Below, piece after piece: positions 36,832 through 46,158 of a DNA stretch of 64,000 nt. Position 1 is the stretch's first letter; every line of letters begins with the position of its first letter. This DNA is from Stutzerimonas nitrititolerans (GTDB taxonomy: Bacteria > Pseudomonadota > Gammaproteobacteria > Pseudomonadales > Pseudomonadaceae), in assembly GCF_003696285.1 (NCBI RefSeq), contig NZ_RFFL01000003.1, forward strand, positions 248,001-312,000, given 5' to 3'. Both the position numbers and the translations under genes were made by a program. The notes beneath the pieces were generated by a model. The model was not told where the DNA came from and ran no database searches. It saw only the letters and a program-made list of their open reading frames with translations.

Positions 36832-37974
36832 ATGCTGCTCAATGGGGATCAAACCAGCATCCGCGACATGGCCCGGCAGTTCGCCCGGGAGCGGCTGAAG
36901 CCCTTCGCCGCAGACTGGGACCGCGAGCACCGCTATCCGGCAGAGACGATCGCCGAGATGGCCCAGCTCGGCTTCTTCGGCATGCTGGTGCCCGAGCAAT
37001 GGGGTGGCAGCGATACCGGCTATGTCGCCTACGCGCTCGCACTTGAAGAAATTGCCGCGGGTGATGGTGCCTGCTCGACCATCATGAGCGTGCACAACTC
37101 GGTGGGCTGCGTGCCGATCCTGCGTTTCGGCAACGAGGAGCAGAAACGGCGCTACCTGACGTCACTGGCGAGCGGCACACAGATCGGTGCCTTCGCCCTG
37201 ACCGAACCCCAGGCGGGCTCGGACGCCAGCAGCCTGCGCACCCGTGCCCGGCGCGACGGCGACGGCTACGTGATCAACGGCGCCAAGCAGTTCATCACCT
37301 CCGGCCGGCATGCCGGTACGGTGATCGTCTTTGCCGTGACCGACCCGGATGCCGGCAAACGCGGCATCAGCGCCTTCATCGTGCCGACCGACACGCCGGG
37401 CTATCAGGTAGTGCGCGTCGAGGACAAGCTCGGCCAGCACGCGTCCGACACCTGCCAGTTGGCGTTCGAAGACATGCGCATACACCAATCCCAGCGGCTG
37501 GGCGAGGAGGGCGAGGGTTACCGCATCGCTCTGGCGAACCTGGAAGGCGGGCGCATCGGCATTGCCTCCCAGGCCGTCGGCATGGCGCGCGCAGCCTTCG
37601 AAGCCGCCCGCGACTATGCCCGTGAGCGCGCGGCGTTCGGCAAGCCGATCGTCGAGCACCAGGCGGTCGCGTTTCGCCTGGCGGACATGGCGACCCAGAT
37701 CGCCGTCGCCCGGCAGATGGTGCTGCACGCAGCCGCGCTTCGCGAGGCGGGCCAGCCTGCGCTGGTGGAAGCGTCCATGGCCAAGCTGTTCGCTTCGGAA
37801 ATGGCAGAGAGGGTCTGTTCGGCAGCGATCCAGACGCTGGGCGGTTACGGTTATCTGCAGGATTTCCCGGTGGAACGCATCTATCGCGATGTGCGGGTGT
37901 GCCAGATCTACGAGGGCACCAGTGACATTCAGCGTTTGGTGATCGCACGCAACCTTGGAGGTGATGAGTATTGA
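36832..37974 (+). CDS. Acyl-CoA dehydrogenase, probably 2-methylbutyryl-CoA
   Basis: This is a 380-residue FAD acyl-CoA dehydrogenase of the short/branched-chain group. It has [13 protein letters not shown] and QFITSG for FAD and substrate, and the catalytic Glu in [11 protein letters not shown], unlike LiuA. Operon partners (HSD10-like SDR and thiolase) point to 2-methylbutyryl-CoA to tiglyl-CoA in isoleucine catabolism. No enoyl-CoA hydratase is in this operon, so that step must be served from elsewhere. A composite repeat begins directly after the stop codon. Confidence 0.88.
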   Translation: MLLNGDQTSIRDMARQFARERLKPFAADWDREHRYPAETIAEMAQLGFFGMLVPEQWGGSDTGYVAYALALEEIAAGDGACSTIMSVHNSVGCVPILRFGNEEQKRRYLTSLASGTQIGAFALTEPQAGSDASSLRTRARRDGDGYVINGAKQFITSGRHAGTVIVFAVTDPDAGKRGISAFIVPTDTPGYQVVRVEDKLGQHASDTCQLAFEDMRIHQSQRLGEEGEGYRIALANLEGGRIGIASQAVGMARAAFEAARDYARERAAFGKPIVEHQAVAFRLADMATQIAVARQMVLHAAALREAGQPALVEASMAKLFASEMAERVCSAAIQTLGGYGYLQDFPVERIYRDVRVCQIYEGTSDIQRLVIARNLGGDEY

Positions 37975-37975
37975 T

Positions 37976-38150
37976 GGGTATCGCTGCGCTCAACCCATCC
38001 TACGGTAGCGATGCCGCATCGATGTAAGGTTGATGGTGCCCACGCTCCTGCGTGGGCACCACTCGGGGCTAACATTTTGATATCGAGCGCGCGTTCCCCG
38101 CTCCTGCGTGGGCACCATCGATGTAGGGTGGGTTGAGCGCGGCGATATCC
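37976..38150. repeat. Nested inverted repeats between convergent dehydrogenase genes
   Basis: Outer arms 37976-38003 (GGGTATCGCTGCGCTCAACC...) and 38123-38150 are inverted copies matching at about 24 of 28 bases. Inside are a perfect hairpin GGTGCCCACGC-TCCT-GCGTGGGCACC (38035-38060) and a partial second copy around 38094-38115. The array lies between two converging stop codons, where it may act as a bidirectional terminator. Confidence 0.75.
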
Positions 38151-38160
38151 TCCAGGCGAT

Positions 38161-39312
38161 CTAAAGACCGTAATTATTCAGCTCCCGGGCAATCAGCAGC
38201 CGCTGGATCTCGCTGGTGCCCTCGTATATCTGCGTGATTCGCGCGTCGCGGTAGTAGCGCTCCACGGGATAGTCCTCGAGATAGCCGTAGCCGCCATGGA
38301 TCTGCACGGCCTTGGAGCAGACGTATTCGGCGACTTCCGAGGCGAACAGCTTGGCCTGGGAAGCTTCGGACAGGCACGGCAGTTCGGCACTGCGCAGGCG
38401 GGCGGCATGCAGGATCAGCAGGCGCGCCGCGTTGAGCCGGGTATGCATGTCGGCGAGCATGTTGGCCACGCTCTGGTGCTCGATGATCGGCTTGTCGAAC
38501 TGGACCCGCTCGCGGGCGTAGCCCAGTGCCGCTTCGAAGGCTGCCCGGGCGATCCCCAGCGCCTGGGCAGCAATGCCGATGCGCCCGCCCTCCAGGTTCG
38601 ACAGGGCGATGGCGAGGCCCTTGCCTCGGGGGCCGAGCAGGTTGGCTTGGGGAATACGGCAGTCGCGCAGCGTCACGCCACAGGTATCCGAGGCGCGTAG
38701 GCCCATCTTGCTTTCCATGCGATCGACGATGAAACCGGGATTGTCGGTGGGCACCAGAAACGCCGACAGGCCTTTCTTGCCCAGCTCCGGGTCGGTGACG
38801 GCGAAGACGATGGCAAGTTTTGCCCGCTTACCATTGCTGACGAACTGCTTGGCGCCGTCGATCTGCCATTCGCCGTTCTCCAGCACCGCGCGGGTGCGCA
38901 GGTTGTGCGCTTCGGAGCCGGCCTGGGGTTCGGTCAGGGCGAAGCAGCCGATGATGCGGCCGGTGGCCAGGTCCGGCAGCCACCGGTTTTGCTGTTGCGC
39001 TGTGCCGTACTTCAATAGCGGCCCGCAACCGACCGAGCTGTGAATGCTCATCAGCGCACCGAGGGCACCGTCAGCGGCGGAAATTTCCTCCACGGCCAGG
39101 GCGTAGGCGACATAGTCGGTATAGGTGCCGCCCCATTGCTCGGGCACGATCATGCCGAGCAGGCCCAGTTCGCCCAGCTGCGCGACGGTCGCGTCGTCGA
39201 TCCAGCCGGCCTGCTCCCAGGCGCGGGCGTTGGGCGCGACTTCGCTACGAGCGAAATCGCGCGCCATGTCGCGAACCATGCGTTGCTCTTCGGTCAGTTC
39301 GAGGTCATGCAT
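38161..39312 (-). CDS. Acyl-CoA dehydrogenase, probably isobutyryl-CoA
   Basis: This is a 383-residue FAD acyl-CoA dehydrogenase with the catalytic Glu in [11 protein letters not shown] and FAD segments [13 protein letters not shown] and QFVSNG. It ends the leftward valine operon mmsA-mmsB-hydrolase-dehydrogenase, so isobutyryl-CoA to methacrylyl-CoA is the expected reaction. The ATG at 39312 has GAGGAC upstream and follows the hydrolase gene by 20 bases. It is a clear homologue of the enzyme at 36832, suggesting ancient duplication and partition between valine and isoleucine. Confidence 0.88.
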   Translation of the reverse strand: MHDLELTEEQRMVRDMARDFARSEVAPNARAWEQAGWIDDATVAQLGELGLLGMIVPEQWGGTYTDYVAYALAVEEISAADGALGALMSIHSSVGCGPLLKYGTAQQQNRWLPDLATGRIIGCFALTEPQAGSEAHNLRTRAVLENGEWQIDGAKQFVSNGKRAKLAIVFAVTDPELGKKGLSAFLVPTDNPGFIVDRMESKMGLRASDTCGVTLRDCRIPQANLLGPRGKGLAIALSNLEGGRIGIAAQALGIARAAFEAALGYARERVQFDKPIIEHQSVANMLADMHTRLNAARLLILHAARLRSAELPCLSEASQAKLFASEVAEYVCSKAVQIHGGYGYLEDYPVERYYRDARITQIYEGTSEIQRLLIARELNNYGL

Positions 39313-39332
39313 GGTGCGTCCTCTGTTACGGG

Positions 39333-40388
39333 TCAGATGCCAGCGAAGAATCCTGCGATACGCTGTGGCGTGACTTCGGCCAGCGTGGGCGGATTCCAGC
39401 GTGGGTTCTTGTCCTTGTCGACGATCAGCGCACGCACGCCTTCCATGATGTCGCCCTGGTCGAACCATTGCCGGTCCAGGTGCAGTTCCATGCGAAAGCA
39501 ATCGGCCAGGGACAGTTCGCGGCCGCGACGGAGCATTTCCAGGGTGACGCTGACCGCCAATGGCGAGCGGCTGTCGATGACCTTCAGGGTTGCGGCCGCC
39601 CAGTCGCGGTATTCGGGCCGTGTTTCGCTGGCCAGGGACTCGCGGATCGCCGGGATGTTGTCGTGGGCGAAGTGCTGCTCGATGGCGGGCGCCAACGATG
39701 CGAACGAGGCTGCCGGCAACTCGTCGGTGGCCAGCGAGGCGAGCAGGGCGTCGAGGGTTTCGGCGGGCGGAGCGCTCCAGTCCTGCTGGTCGAGGCGCTG
39801 CTGGAGTTCGGCGAAGCGCTCATGAGGCACGCAATGATCGGCAAGCCCGGCATGCAGTGCATCGGCCGCATCCACGTGACTGCCGGTCACGCCCATGTAG
39901 ATGCCCAGATTCTGCGGCAGGCGCGGCAGGAAATAGCTGCCGCCGACATCGGGGAAATAGCCGATGCCGACCTCCGGCATGCCCATGCGCGTGCGCTCTG
40001 AAATCACCCGCAACGAGGCGCCCTGGACCAGGCCCATGCCGCCGCCCAGGACGTAGCCGTTCATCAGCGCCAGCAGCGGTTTGGCGTAGGCATGAATGTA
40101 CTGGTCAAGCGCGTACTCTTCCTCGAAGAAGTCCCAGCGCAGGCTGTCGCCGTTCAGATGGCTGTCGTACAGCATGCGGATGTCGCCACCCGCGCAGAAG
40201 GCCTTTTCCCCGGCGGCGCGCAGCACCACGGCGACGACGTCCCGGTCGTCGGCCCAGTCCTGCAGTTGTCGATGGAGGAGGCGCACCATCGGCAGTGTCA
40301 CGGCATTCAGGCCGGCGGGGCGATTGAGGGTGAGGTAGCCGACGCGGTTGCGCACTTCGACCAGTACCGGTGCTTCGGTTGCGGACAT
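39333..40388 (-). CDS. 3-hydroxyisobutyryl-CoA hydrolase
   Basis: This is a 351-residue crotonase-fold protein, longer than a simple hydratase and matching the HIBCH/CHY1 type. It has [51 protein letters not shown] and a C-terminal helical part. It releases 3-hydroxyisobutyrate from its CoA ester, the substrate of MmsB. The ATG at 40388 is two bases after the mmsB stop, so translation is coupled. Database labels often say enoyl-CoA hydratase; context favours the hydrolase. Confidence 0.87.
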   Translation of the reverse strand: MSATEAPVLVEVRNRVGYLTLNRPAGLNAVTLPMVRLLHRQLQDWADDRDVVAVVLRAAGEKAFCAGGDIRMLYDSHLNGDSLRWDFFEEEYALDQYIHAYAKPLLALMNGYVLGGGMGLVQGASLRVISERTRMGMPEVGIGYFPDVGGSYFLPRLPQNLGIYMGVTGSHVDAADALHAGLADHCVPHERFAELQQRLDQQDWSAPPAETLDALLASLATDELPAASFASLAPAIEQHFAHDNIPAIRESLASETRPEYRDWAAATLKVIDSRSPLAVSVTLEMLRRGRELSLADCFRMELHLDRQWFDQGDIMEGVRALIVDKDKNPRWNPPTLAEVTPQRIAGFFAGI

Positions 40389-40390
40389 GC

Positions 40391-41281
40391 TCAATTTTCC
40401 TGGCGGTAGAGTTTGATGATCGCGGAGAAATCCAGCATCCCGTTGCCCTGCATGCTGAAGGCCTGGTAGAGCTGCTGCGCGAGAGCACCGAGGATAACCG
40501 GCTGGCGCACCTGTTTGGCTGCCTCGCTGGCCAGACCGAGGTCCTTGAGCATCAGGTCGGTGCCGAAACCGCCACTGTAGCCGCGCGAAGCCGGGCTGTT
40601 TTCCACCACGCCGGGAAAGGGATTGTAGATTTCGGAGCTCCAGCAACGCCCGCTGGAGGAATTGATCACCCCAGCCAGCACCTTGGCGTCCATGCCCAGC
40701 GCCACACCCAGCGACATCGCCTCGGCCGCGCCGATCATCGAAATGCCCAGCAGCATGTTGTTGGCGACCTTGGCCACCTGGCCGTTGCCGCAGTCACCGC
40801 AATGGATGATGTTCTTGCCCATCGCTGCGAGAATCGGCTGGGCCTTCTGGAAGTCCGCCTCGCTGCCCCCCACCATGAAAGTCAGGGTGCCGGCGGCCGC
40901 GCCCACCGTGCCGCCGGATACGGGGGCATCGATCATCGGGTTGCCGTTTTTCGCCGCGGCTGCGGCGACTTCGCGTGCACTCATTGGGTCGATGGTGGAG
41001 GAGTCGATCAACAGCACACCGGGTTGCACGTTCGCCAACAGGCCATCGTCGCCCAGGTACACCTCTCGCACATGGGTCGCGGCCGGCAGCATGGTGATGA
41101 TCACCTCGACTCCGGCCTTGGCGATGGCACCGGCGGAGGTCGCTTCCTGTGCGCCCGCCGCCGTCAGCCCGGCGACCGCCGTGGCGGAAACATCGAAGAC
41201 GTAGAGCTGATGCCCAGCCTTCAGCAGATTGTGGGCCATGGGCCCGCCCATGTTGCCGAGCCCGAGAAAACCGATATGCAT
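40391..41281 (-). CDS. mmsB: 3-hydroxyisobutyrate dehydrogenase
   Basis: This is a 296-residue beta-hydroxyacid dehydrogenase that oxidises 3-hydroxyisobutyrate to methylmalonate semialdehyde. It has HIGFLGLGNMGGPMAHNL for NAD, DAPVSGGTVGAAAGTL for substrate, and the catalytic Lys in GNGQVAKVANNM. It is 36 bases downstream of mmsA, whose enzyme uses its product. Confidence 0.95.
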   Translation of the reverse strand: MHIGFLGLGNMGGPMAHNLLKAGHQLYVFDVSATAVAGLTAAGAQEATSAGAIAKAGVEVIITMLPAATHVREVYLGDDGLLANVQPGVLLIDSSTIDPMSAREVAAAAAKNGNPMIDAPVSGGTVGAAAGTLTFMVGGSEADFQKAQPILAAMGKNIIHCGDCGNGQVAKVANNMLLGISMIGAAEAMSLGVALGMDAKVLAGVINSSSGRCWSSEIYNPFPGVVENSPASRGYSGGFGTDLMLKDLGLASEAAKQVRQPVILGALAQQLYQAFSMQGNGMLDFSAIIKLYRQEN

Positions 41282-41317
41282 GGCCGCTTTCCTTATTCTT
41301 GTAAGCGCTGGGATCTG

Positions 41318-42829
41318 CTACTTGAGGTTGATGGTGGTATTGACCGGTCCGCCGACCTCATTTTCATCGAACCAGCGCTGGATGACGGTCTTGGTCTGCG
41401 TATAGAACTGCACCACCTGCTTGCCGTACGGGCCCAGGTCGCCGAGCTTCGAGCCGCGCGAGCCGGTGAAGGAGAACATGGGCACCGGCACCGGAATCGG
41501 CACGTTGATGCCCACCTGGCCGACGTCGATCTCTTCCTGGAAATGCCGCGCCGCGGCGCCTGAGCGGGTGAAGAGGGCGGTGCCGTTGCCGTTGGGGTTG
41601 GCGTTGATCAGCGCGATGGCCTCGTCGAGGCTGTCGACCTGCATCACGCAGAGCACCGGGCCGAAGATTTCCTCGCGGTAGATGCTCATCTCGGCGGTGA
41701 CGCCAGAGAAGATCGTCGGCGCAATGAAGTTGCCTTTTTCGTAACCCGCGACCTGCGGCTTGCGGCCATCCAATGCCAGCTCGGCGCCTTCGGCGACGCC
41801 GCGTTCGATCAGCGAGTGAATCCGCTCCAGCGCCGAGCAGGAAACCACCGGACCCAGGTCGGTCGCGTCCTCGACACCGGCGTTGACCTTGAGGGTTTTC
41901 GCCTTGGCCACCAGGTCCGGCAGCCAGCTTTGCGCTTCGCCCACCAGGATCAGCACCGACAGTGCCATGCAGCGCTGGCCCGCCGCGCCGAAGGCTGCAC
42001 CGACCAGGTTGTTGAGCGTTTGCTCCTTGTGTGCGTCGGGCAGGATGATGCCGTGATTCTTCGCGCCCATCATGCATTGCACGCGCTTGCCGGCCTGGCT
42101 GGCGCGGTTGTAGACGTGGGTGCCGACCCGGGTCGAGCCAACGAAGGACACCGCCTTGATATCCGGGTGATCGCAGATCATGTTCACCGCATCGGCGCCG
42201 CCGTGGATGACGTTGAGCACGCCCGGCGGCACGCCGGCTTCCATCGCCAGCTCGGCCAGGCGCATGGTGACCATGGGGTCCTGTTCGGAGGGCTTGAGCA
42301 CGAAGGTATTCCCGGTGGCGATGGCCATCGGGAACATCCACAGCGGAATCATCGCCGGGAAGTTGAACGGGGTGATGCCGGCGCAGACGCCCAGTGGTTG
42401 CAGCAGCGTATAGGTGTCGACGCCTGTGGCGACGTTGTTGGCCAGTTCGCCCAGCTGCAGGTTGCCGATGCCGGCGGCATGCTCGACGACCTCCAGCCCG
42501 CGAAACACATCGCCTTCGGCATCCGGCAGGGTCTTGCCCTGTTCGGCGGTGAGGATCGCCGCCAGCTCCTTCATGTGCTCGCGGATCAGCTGCTGGTACT
42601 TGAGGAAGATCCGTGAACGCACGCCGATGGGGGTCTTGCGCCAGGTCTTGAAGGCCTCCTTGGCACTGGCGACCGCGGCGTTCATTTCCGCCTCGGTCGC
42701 GAAGGGCACACGGGCCAGTATTTCCTGGGTCGCGGGGTTGACGATGTCGCGCCACTCACGGGTGGTCGACTCGACCAGTTCACCGCCGATCAGGAGTTTG
42801 ACCGTGGGCAGGGTATTGGGCTGGGACAT
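41318..42829 (-). CDS. mmsA: Methylmalonate-semialdehyde dehydrogenase (CoA-acylating)
   Basis: This is a 503-residue ALDH-superfamily enzyme forming propionyl-CoA from methylmalonate semialdehyde. The catalytic Cys is in [11 protein letters not shown], and the family Asn segment is [14 protein letters not shown]. As in other CoA-dependent members the usual ALDH Glu is replaced ([13 protein letters not shown]). It is first in the leftward valine operon. In P. aeruginosa an AraC-type mmsR precedes it; here the upstream neighbour is a TSUP permease and no mmsR is seen. Confidence 0.95.
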   Translation of the reverse strand: MSQPNTLPTVKLLIGGELVESTTREWRDIVNPATQEILARVPFATEAEMNAAVASAKEAFKTWRKTPIGVRSRIFLKYQQLIREHMKELAAILTAEQGKTLPDAEGDVFRGLEVVEHAAGIGNLQLGELANNVATGVDTYTLLQPLGVCAGITPFNFPAMIPLWMFPMAIATGNTFVLKPSEQDPMVTMRLAELAMEAGVPPGVLNVIHGGADAVNMICDHPDIKAVSFVGSTRVGTHVYNRASQAGKRVQCMMGAKNHGIILPDAHKEQTLNNLVGAAFGAAGQRCMALSVLILVGEAQSWLPDLVAKAKTLKVNAGVEDATDLGPVVSCSALERIHSLIERGVAEGAELALDGRKPQVAGYEKGNFIAPTIFSGVTAEMSIYREEIFGPVLCVMQVDSLDEAIALINANPNGNGTALFTRSGAAARHFQEEIDVGQVGINVPIPVPVPMFSFTGSRGSKLGDLGPYGKQVVQFYTQTKTVIQRWFDENEVGGPVNTTINLK

Positions 42830-42926
42830 GGGGAGAGTTCCTGGTGATCAGCTCCCCTGAGCCTAGAAGGCAATATTGTCGATATCAAACACAGACGGGT
42901 CTGCGCCGCGGGCAAAGCGGGGGGCG

Positions 42927-43667
42927 TCACAGGGAAGCAGCCAGGGCCGTGCTCAGGCTCGTCAACAGCAGCCATCCCGATAATCCTGCAAGCAAGGCAC
43001 CGACGATGACCCGCAGCGAACCGGGTTGCCAGCGATGATGCAAGTACTGCCCGGCGAAGTTGCCGAGCAATGCCGGTAGCAACAAGCCGACCGCCAGCTG
43101 TAGATGCTCCGTCCCCAGGGCATCGAATAGCCACAGCCCGAGTAATGCGCAGGCGCTGCTGGCCGCGAAGAACAGAATTGCGGTGGCACGTAGCTGGGTC
43201 ACATCCAGGCCACTGCGCAAGAGATAGAGCATCAGCGGAGGGCCGCCAGCCGATGCCATGCTCATGGCAAGGCCCGAGGCCAGTCCCGCCGGAAATGCCA
43301 GGTGGCGGCTCTGGTCGACGGTTTTCTGCGCGGCAACCGGCCTTGCGAGTATCAGCCCGCTTCCGACCAGACAGACGGCCGCCACCGCAGGCGTCATCCA
43401 GAGCGCGGGCAGGATGGTCAGCTGCAGCGTGCCGATCGGCACCGCCAGCAACATGCCGGCAATCAGACGATAACCAATGGGCTGGTGAAAACCTCGACAG
43501 GCACCGATCCAGAGCCCTGCGCTACAGACCAGGTCCAGCAGCAACGCAACCGGCACGGCGACCGAGGGCGGCACGGTGGCCATCAGCCCCAATGCGAGAA
43601 TCATGGAAAACCCGAAGCCGCTGAAGCCGCGAACGAGTCCAGCCGTAAAAGCCAGTAGCCAAAGCAT
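42927..43667 (-). CDS. TSUP/TauE-SafE family permease
   Basis: This is a 246-residue membrane protein with about seven or eight hydrophobic segments and the duplicated TSUP pattern (GLVRGFSGFGFSMIL near the N-terminus, SGLAMSMASAGGPPLMLYLL in the second half). Family members move sulfite, sulfoacetate or other organic anions. It lies 97 bases upstream of mmsA on the same strand, but a link to valine catabolism is not supported by anything except position. Confidence 0.85.
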   Translation of the reverse strand: MLWLLAFTAGLVRGFSGFGFSMILALGLMATVPPSVAVPVALLLDLVCSAGLWIGACRGFHQPIGYRLIAGMLLAVPIGTLQLTILPALWMTPAVAAVCLVGSGLILARPVAAQKTVDQSRHLAFPAGLASGLAMSMASAGGPPLMLYLLRSGLDVTQLRATAILFFAASSACALLGLWLFDALGTEHLQLAVGLLLPALLGNFAGQYLHHRWQPGSLRVIVGALLAGLSGWLLLTSLSTALAASL

Positions 43668-43818
43668 CTGGTTGTTCCGAACCTATCAAGGTTAATCGTG
43701 TAGGTCGCGCTCGGACATCATGACCGAAACGCTGATGCAGCAGTCAGGAAGCAGGCCCTGTAGATGAACCGGCGAGCGGCCTGGAGGCGATGGAGGGTGT
43801 CGACACGCAAGAGCCAGG

Positions 43819-43849
43819 CGCTGCGCCCATGGAGAGCTATGGCGCAGCG
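43819..43849. repeat. Stem-loop downstream of the HU gene
   Basis: CGCTGCGCC (43819-43827) pairs perfectly with GGCGCAGCG (43841-43849) around a 13-base loop, 24 bases past the HU stop. No T-run is present, so termination is uncertain. The rest of 43668-43872 shows no recognisable feature. Confidence 0.4.
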
Positions 43850-43872
43850 GCCGGGTATCTGTGACGCAGGTG

Positions 43873-44145
43873 TTAGTTCACTGCATCCTTCAGCGTTTTG
43901 CCTGGCTTGAAGCCCGGCAGTTTTGCCGCGGAGATCTTGATGGTTGCACCGGTCTGCGGGTTGCGACCGTCACGGGCGGCGCGCTCTTTCACTGCAAAGG
44001 TACCGAAGCCGACCAGCGTCACGCTGTCGCCGTTCTGCAAGCTGTTGGTGACGCTTGCGGTGAAGGCATCGAGCACGCGGGTAGCGGTGCTTTTGGTTAC
44101 ATCGGCAGAGGTTGCAATCGCTTCAATCAACTCGGCTTTGTTCAC
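43873..44145 (-). CDS. HU-family DNA-binding protein
   Basis: This is a 90-residue histone-like protein that bends DNA. The dimer core starts [20 protein letters not shown], the beta-arm contains [22 protein letters not shown] with the intercalating Pro, and the end is GKTLKDAVN. The GTG at 44145 is the conserved start with GGAG upstream; the frame extends to 44238 without similarity. Its helix 2 ([17 protein letters not shown]) differs from typical Pseudomonas HupB, so it is probably a secondary HU paralogue. Confidence 0.93.
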   Translation of the reverse strand: MNKAELIEAIATSADVTKSTATRVLDAFTASVTNSLQNGDSVTLVGFGTFAVKERAARDGRNPQTGATIKISAAKLPGFKPGKTLKDAVN

Positions 44146-44373
44146 GGGAATCGCTCCGGGTGGGGATAGGGGGGTCAGTATAAGCAGCGTCTTGCTTCGC
44201 CGCCTGCGACAAATGCCCTCTTTTTCGAATCCTGTCAAAGCCGCAGGCGAGACAGCCGGGCCAGCTGTTCAGCTCTGGACAGCCCCCAAGGGGGCCAGTT
44301 CATCGCAACGGGTGGTCTGTTGAATGTTTCAGGCAGAATGCTTTGCGCGCCCTACAAGAGTTCCCAGTACCCC

Positions 44374-44850
44374 ATGGACAAGACCCATATCCAGACGCTG
44401 ATCGTCGACAGGCTGCAGGCCGACCTCGTCATCGCCCGGGACGCCCTCAAGGCTTCCCATGAAGCAGCGACCCACGCCGAGAGCAAGGCCGAGAACAAGT
44501 ACGACACGCGCGGCCTGGAAGCCGCCTACCTGGCCGACGGCCAGCGCCGCCGCGTGCACGAGATCGAAACGGCACTGGTGGCTTACCGCAACCTGCCGGT
44601 GCGACCGCAGGAAGGGGAGCCCATCCGGGTAGGAGCCCTGGTTGCACTCGATCAGGAGGGCATGGCTCGCCGAATTTTCCTGGGCCCCGATGCGGCCGGG
44701 CTGCGCATAGTCGATGAAGGCCAGGAAGTGCTGGTCATCACCCCGCGCTCGCCACTGGGCCAGGCGCTGCTGGGACGTTGCGAGGGCGATGAAGTGGAGT
44801 TGCTGGTCGATGGCCGCCGGCAGCTGTGCGAGGTGATGGCGGTCTGGTAA
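44374..44850 (+). CDS. GreA/GreB-family C-terminal domain protein
   Basis: This is a 158-residue protein with an N-terminal alpha-helical, probably coiled-coil region (about residues 1-75, rich in Ala, Glu, Arg and Lys). A C-terminal FKBP-like Gre domain (VRVGALVALDQEGMARRIFLGPDAAG, then ITPRSPLGQALLGRCEGDEVEL) resembles GreA/GreB. Such proteins bind the RNA polymerase secondary channel. Which side of transcription it affects is unknown. The ATG at 44374 is chosen because the helix begins MDKTHIQTL; the frame is open to 44320. Confidence 0.82.
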   Translation: MDKTHIQTLIVDRLQADLVIARDALKASHEAATHAESKAENKYDTRGLEAAYLADGQRRRVHEIETALVAYRNLPVRPQEGEPIRVGALVALDQEGMARRIFLGPDAAGLRIVDEGQEVLVITPRSPLGQALLGRCEGDEVELLVDGRRQLCEVMAVW

Positions 44851-44904
44851 GCCGTTTCAGACAACGATATTCCGATCGACAGCGCTAGCCAGAGCCTGGC
44901 CAAA

Positions 44905-44922
44905 GGAGTACAAATGTACTCC
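44905..44922 (+). promoter_or_regulatory. LexA2 operator covering the lexA2 ribosome site and start codon
   Basis: GGAGTACAAATGTACTCC is a perfect inverted repeat with core GTAC-N4-GTAC. It matches the GTAC-N4-GTGC-type motif described for LexA2 of Pseudomonas putida. It includes part of the AAGGAG ribosome site and the ATG at 44914. Autorepression of the whole cassette is the expected role; the hairpin might also affect translation. Confidence 0.8.
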
Positions 44923-45531
44923 ATGAACGAACTCACTCCTCGCCGTAGCGCGATCCTCGATTTCATCCGCGAACGCATCGTCACGCAGGGCCAGCCACCG
45001 AGCCTTGCCGAGATTGCCGAGGCCTTCGGCTTCGCCTCCCGCAGCGTGGCGCGCAAGCACATCGTGGCGCTTACCGAAGCCGGGCTGATCGAAGTGGTTC
45101 CCAACCAGGCCCGCGGCATTCGCCTGGTGGAGCACTCGCCACGCCCGGAAATGTTGGAGATTCCCGTACTCGGACGGGTCGCCGCCGGCACGCCGATTGG
45201 CCCCGACGCCGACCTGCACGGGCATTTGCTGCTGGATCGCTCGACCTTCTCCCGAGTGCCGGATTACCTGCTGCGCGTGCGCGGCGACTCGATGACCGAA
45301 GACGGCATCCTCGATGGCGATCTGGTCGGCGTGCATCGCGGCGCCGAAGCGCGCAACGGACAGATCGTCGTCGCGCGTCTGGACGGAGAGGTCACCATCA
45401 AGCGTTTCGAACGCACGGCCGGATCGATCCGGTTGCTGCCGCGTAATCCCGCCTACGCGCCCATCGTGGTCAGCCCCGATCAGGAACTGGCCATCGAAGG
45501 CGTGTTCTGTGGCCTGGTCAGGCGTGAGTGA
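44914..45531 (+). CDS. lexA2: LexA2 SOS repressor
   Basis: This is a 205-residue LexA-type repressor with an N-terminal winged helix (LTPRRSAILDFIRERIVTQGQPPSLAEIAE), the Ala-Gly self-cleavage site in GRVAAGTPIG, and the S24-type catalytic pair, Ser about 126 in RGDSMTEDG and Lys about 163 in VTIKRFE. Autocleavage upon RecA activation should relieve repression of imuA-imuB-dnaE2. The ATG at 44914 has AAGGAG five bases upstream; ATG 44923 is possible but poorly spaced. The imuA start overlaps its stop as TGATG. Confidence 0.95.
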   Translation: MYSMNELTPRRSAILDFIRERIVTQGQPPSLAEIAEAFGFASRSVARKHIVALTEAGLIEVVPNQARGIRLVEHSPRPEMLEIPVLGRVAAGTPIGPDADLHGHLLLDRSTFSRVPDYLLRVRGDSMTEDGILDGDLVGVHRGAEARNGQIVVARLDGEVTIKRFERTAGSIRLLPRNPAYAPIVVSPDQELAIEGVFCGLVRRE

Positions 45532-46151
45532 TGGGCGCCGTCGTTGCCCTCGATTCGCTGCTGGATCAACGCCGTCTCTGGAAAGGCCAGCCACAGGCGC
45601 GGCCTTCCGGCAACCAGAGCACTGGCCACGCCGCGCTGGATGCGGCGCTGCCGATCGGTGGCTGGCCGGAGTCGGCGCTGATCGAAATCCTGCTGCCGGC
45701 CGAGGGCCTGGGTGAGCTGCAGTTGCTCTGGCCGACCCTGGCGCGCCTGACCGGCAAGGGCGAGCGCATCGCGCTGGTGGCGCCGCCGCATGTGCCTTAT
45801 CCGCAGGCCTGGCAGGCGGCCGGCGTGGATTTGCGCTGGCTGTCGATAATCGAAGCGAGCGGCAAGGATGCGCTGTGGGCGGCCGAGCAGTGTTTGCGCT
45901 CCGGCTGCTGCGCGGCGGTCCTGTGCTGGCCGCTGCAGGCCGATGATCGTGCCTTGCGCCGTCTGCAGGTGGCGGCGGAAACCGGGCAGACCCTGGCATT
46001 CGCCTACCGCCCGCTGAAAGAGGCGATGAATCCTTCACCGGCCGCCTTGCGCATCGCCCTGGAGGCCCAGCCTGCGCCGCAGTTGCGGGTGCTCAAATGC
46101 CGGGGTGGCCTGGCCCAGCCCGCGCCGATTCCCTTCGCTGCGTGGCATTGA
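45531..46151 (+). CDS. imuA: Translesion synthesis-associated protein ImuA
   Basis: This is a 206-residue RecA/SulA-like protein of the inducible mutagenesis cassette. The N-terminal GHAALDAALPIGGWPESALIEIL and later LLWPTLARLTGKGERIALVAPP resemble the RecA core without a classical Walker A. ImuA proteins assist ImuB and DnaE2 in error-prone lesion bypass. The ATG at 45531 overlaps the lexA2 stop codon. It ends eight bases before imuB. Confidence 0.92.
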   Translation: MGAVVALDSLLDQRRLWKGQPQARPSGNQSTGHAALDAALPIGGWPESALIEILLPAEGLGELQLLWPTLARLTGKGERIALVAPPHVPYPQAWQAAGVDLRWLSIIEASGKDALWAAEQCLRSGCCAAVLCWPLQADDRALRRLQVAAETGQTLAFAYRPLKEAMNPSPAALRIALEAQPAPQLRVLKCRGGLAQPAPIPFAAWH

Positions 46152-46158
46152 GGTCGAC

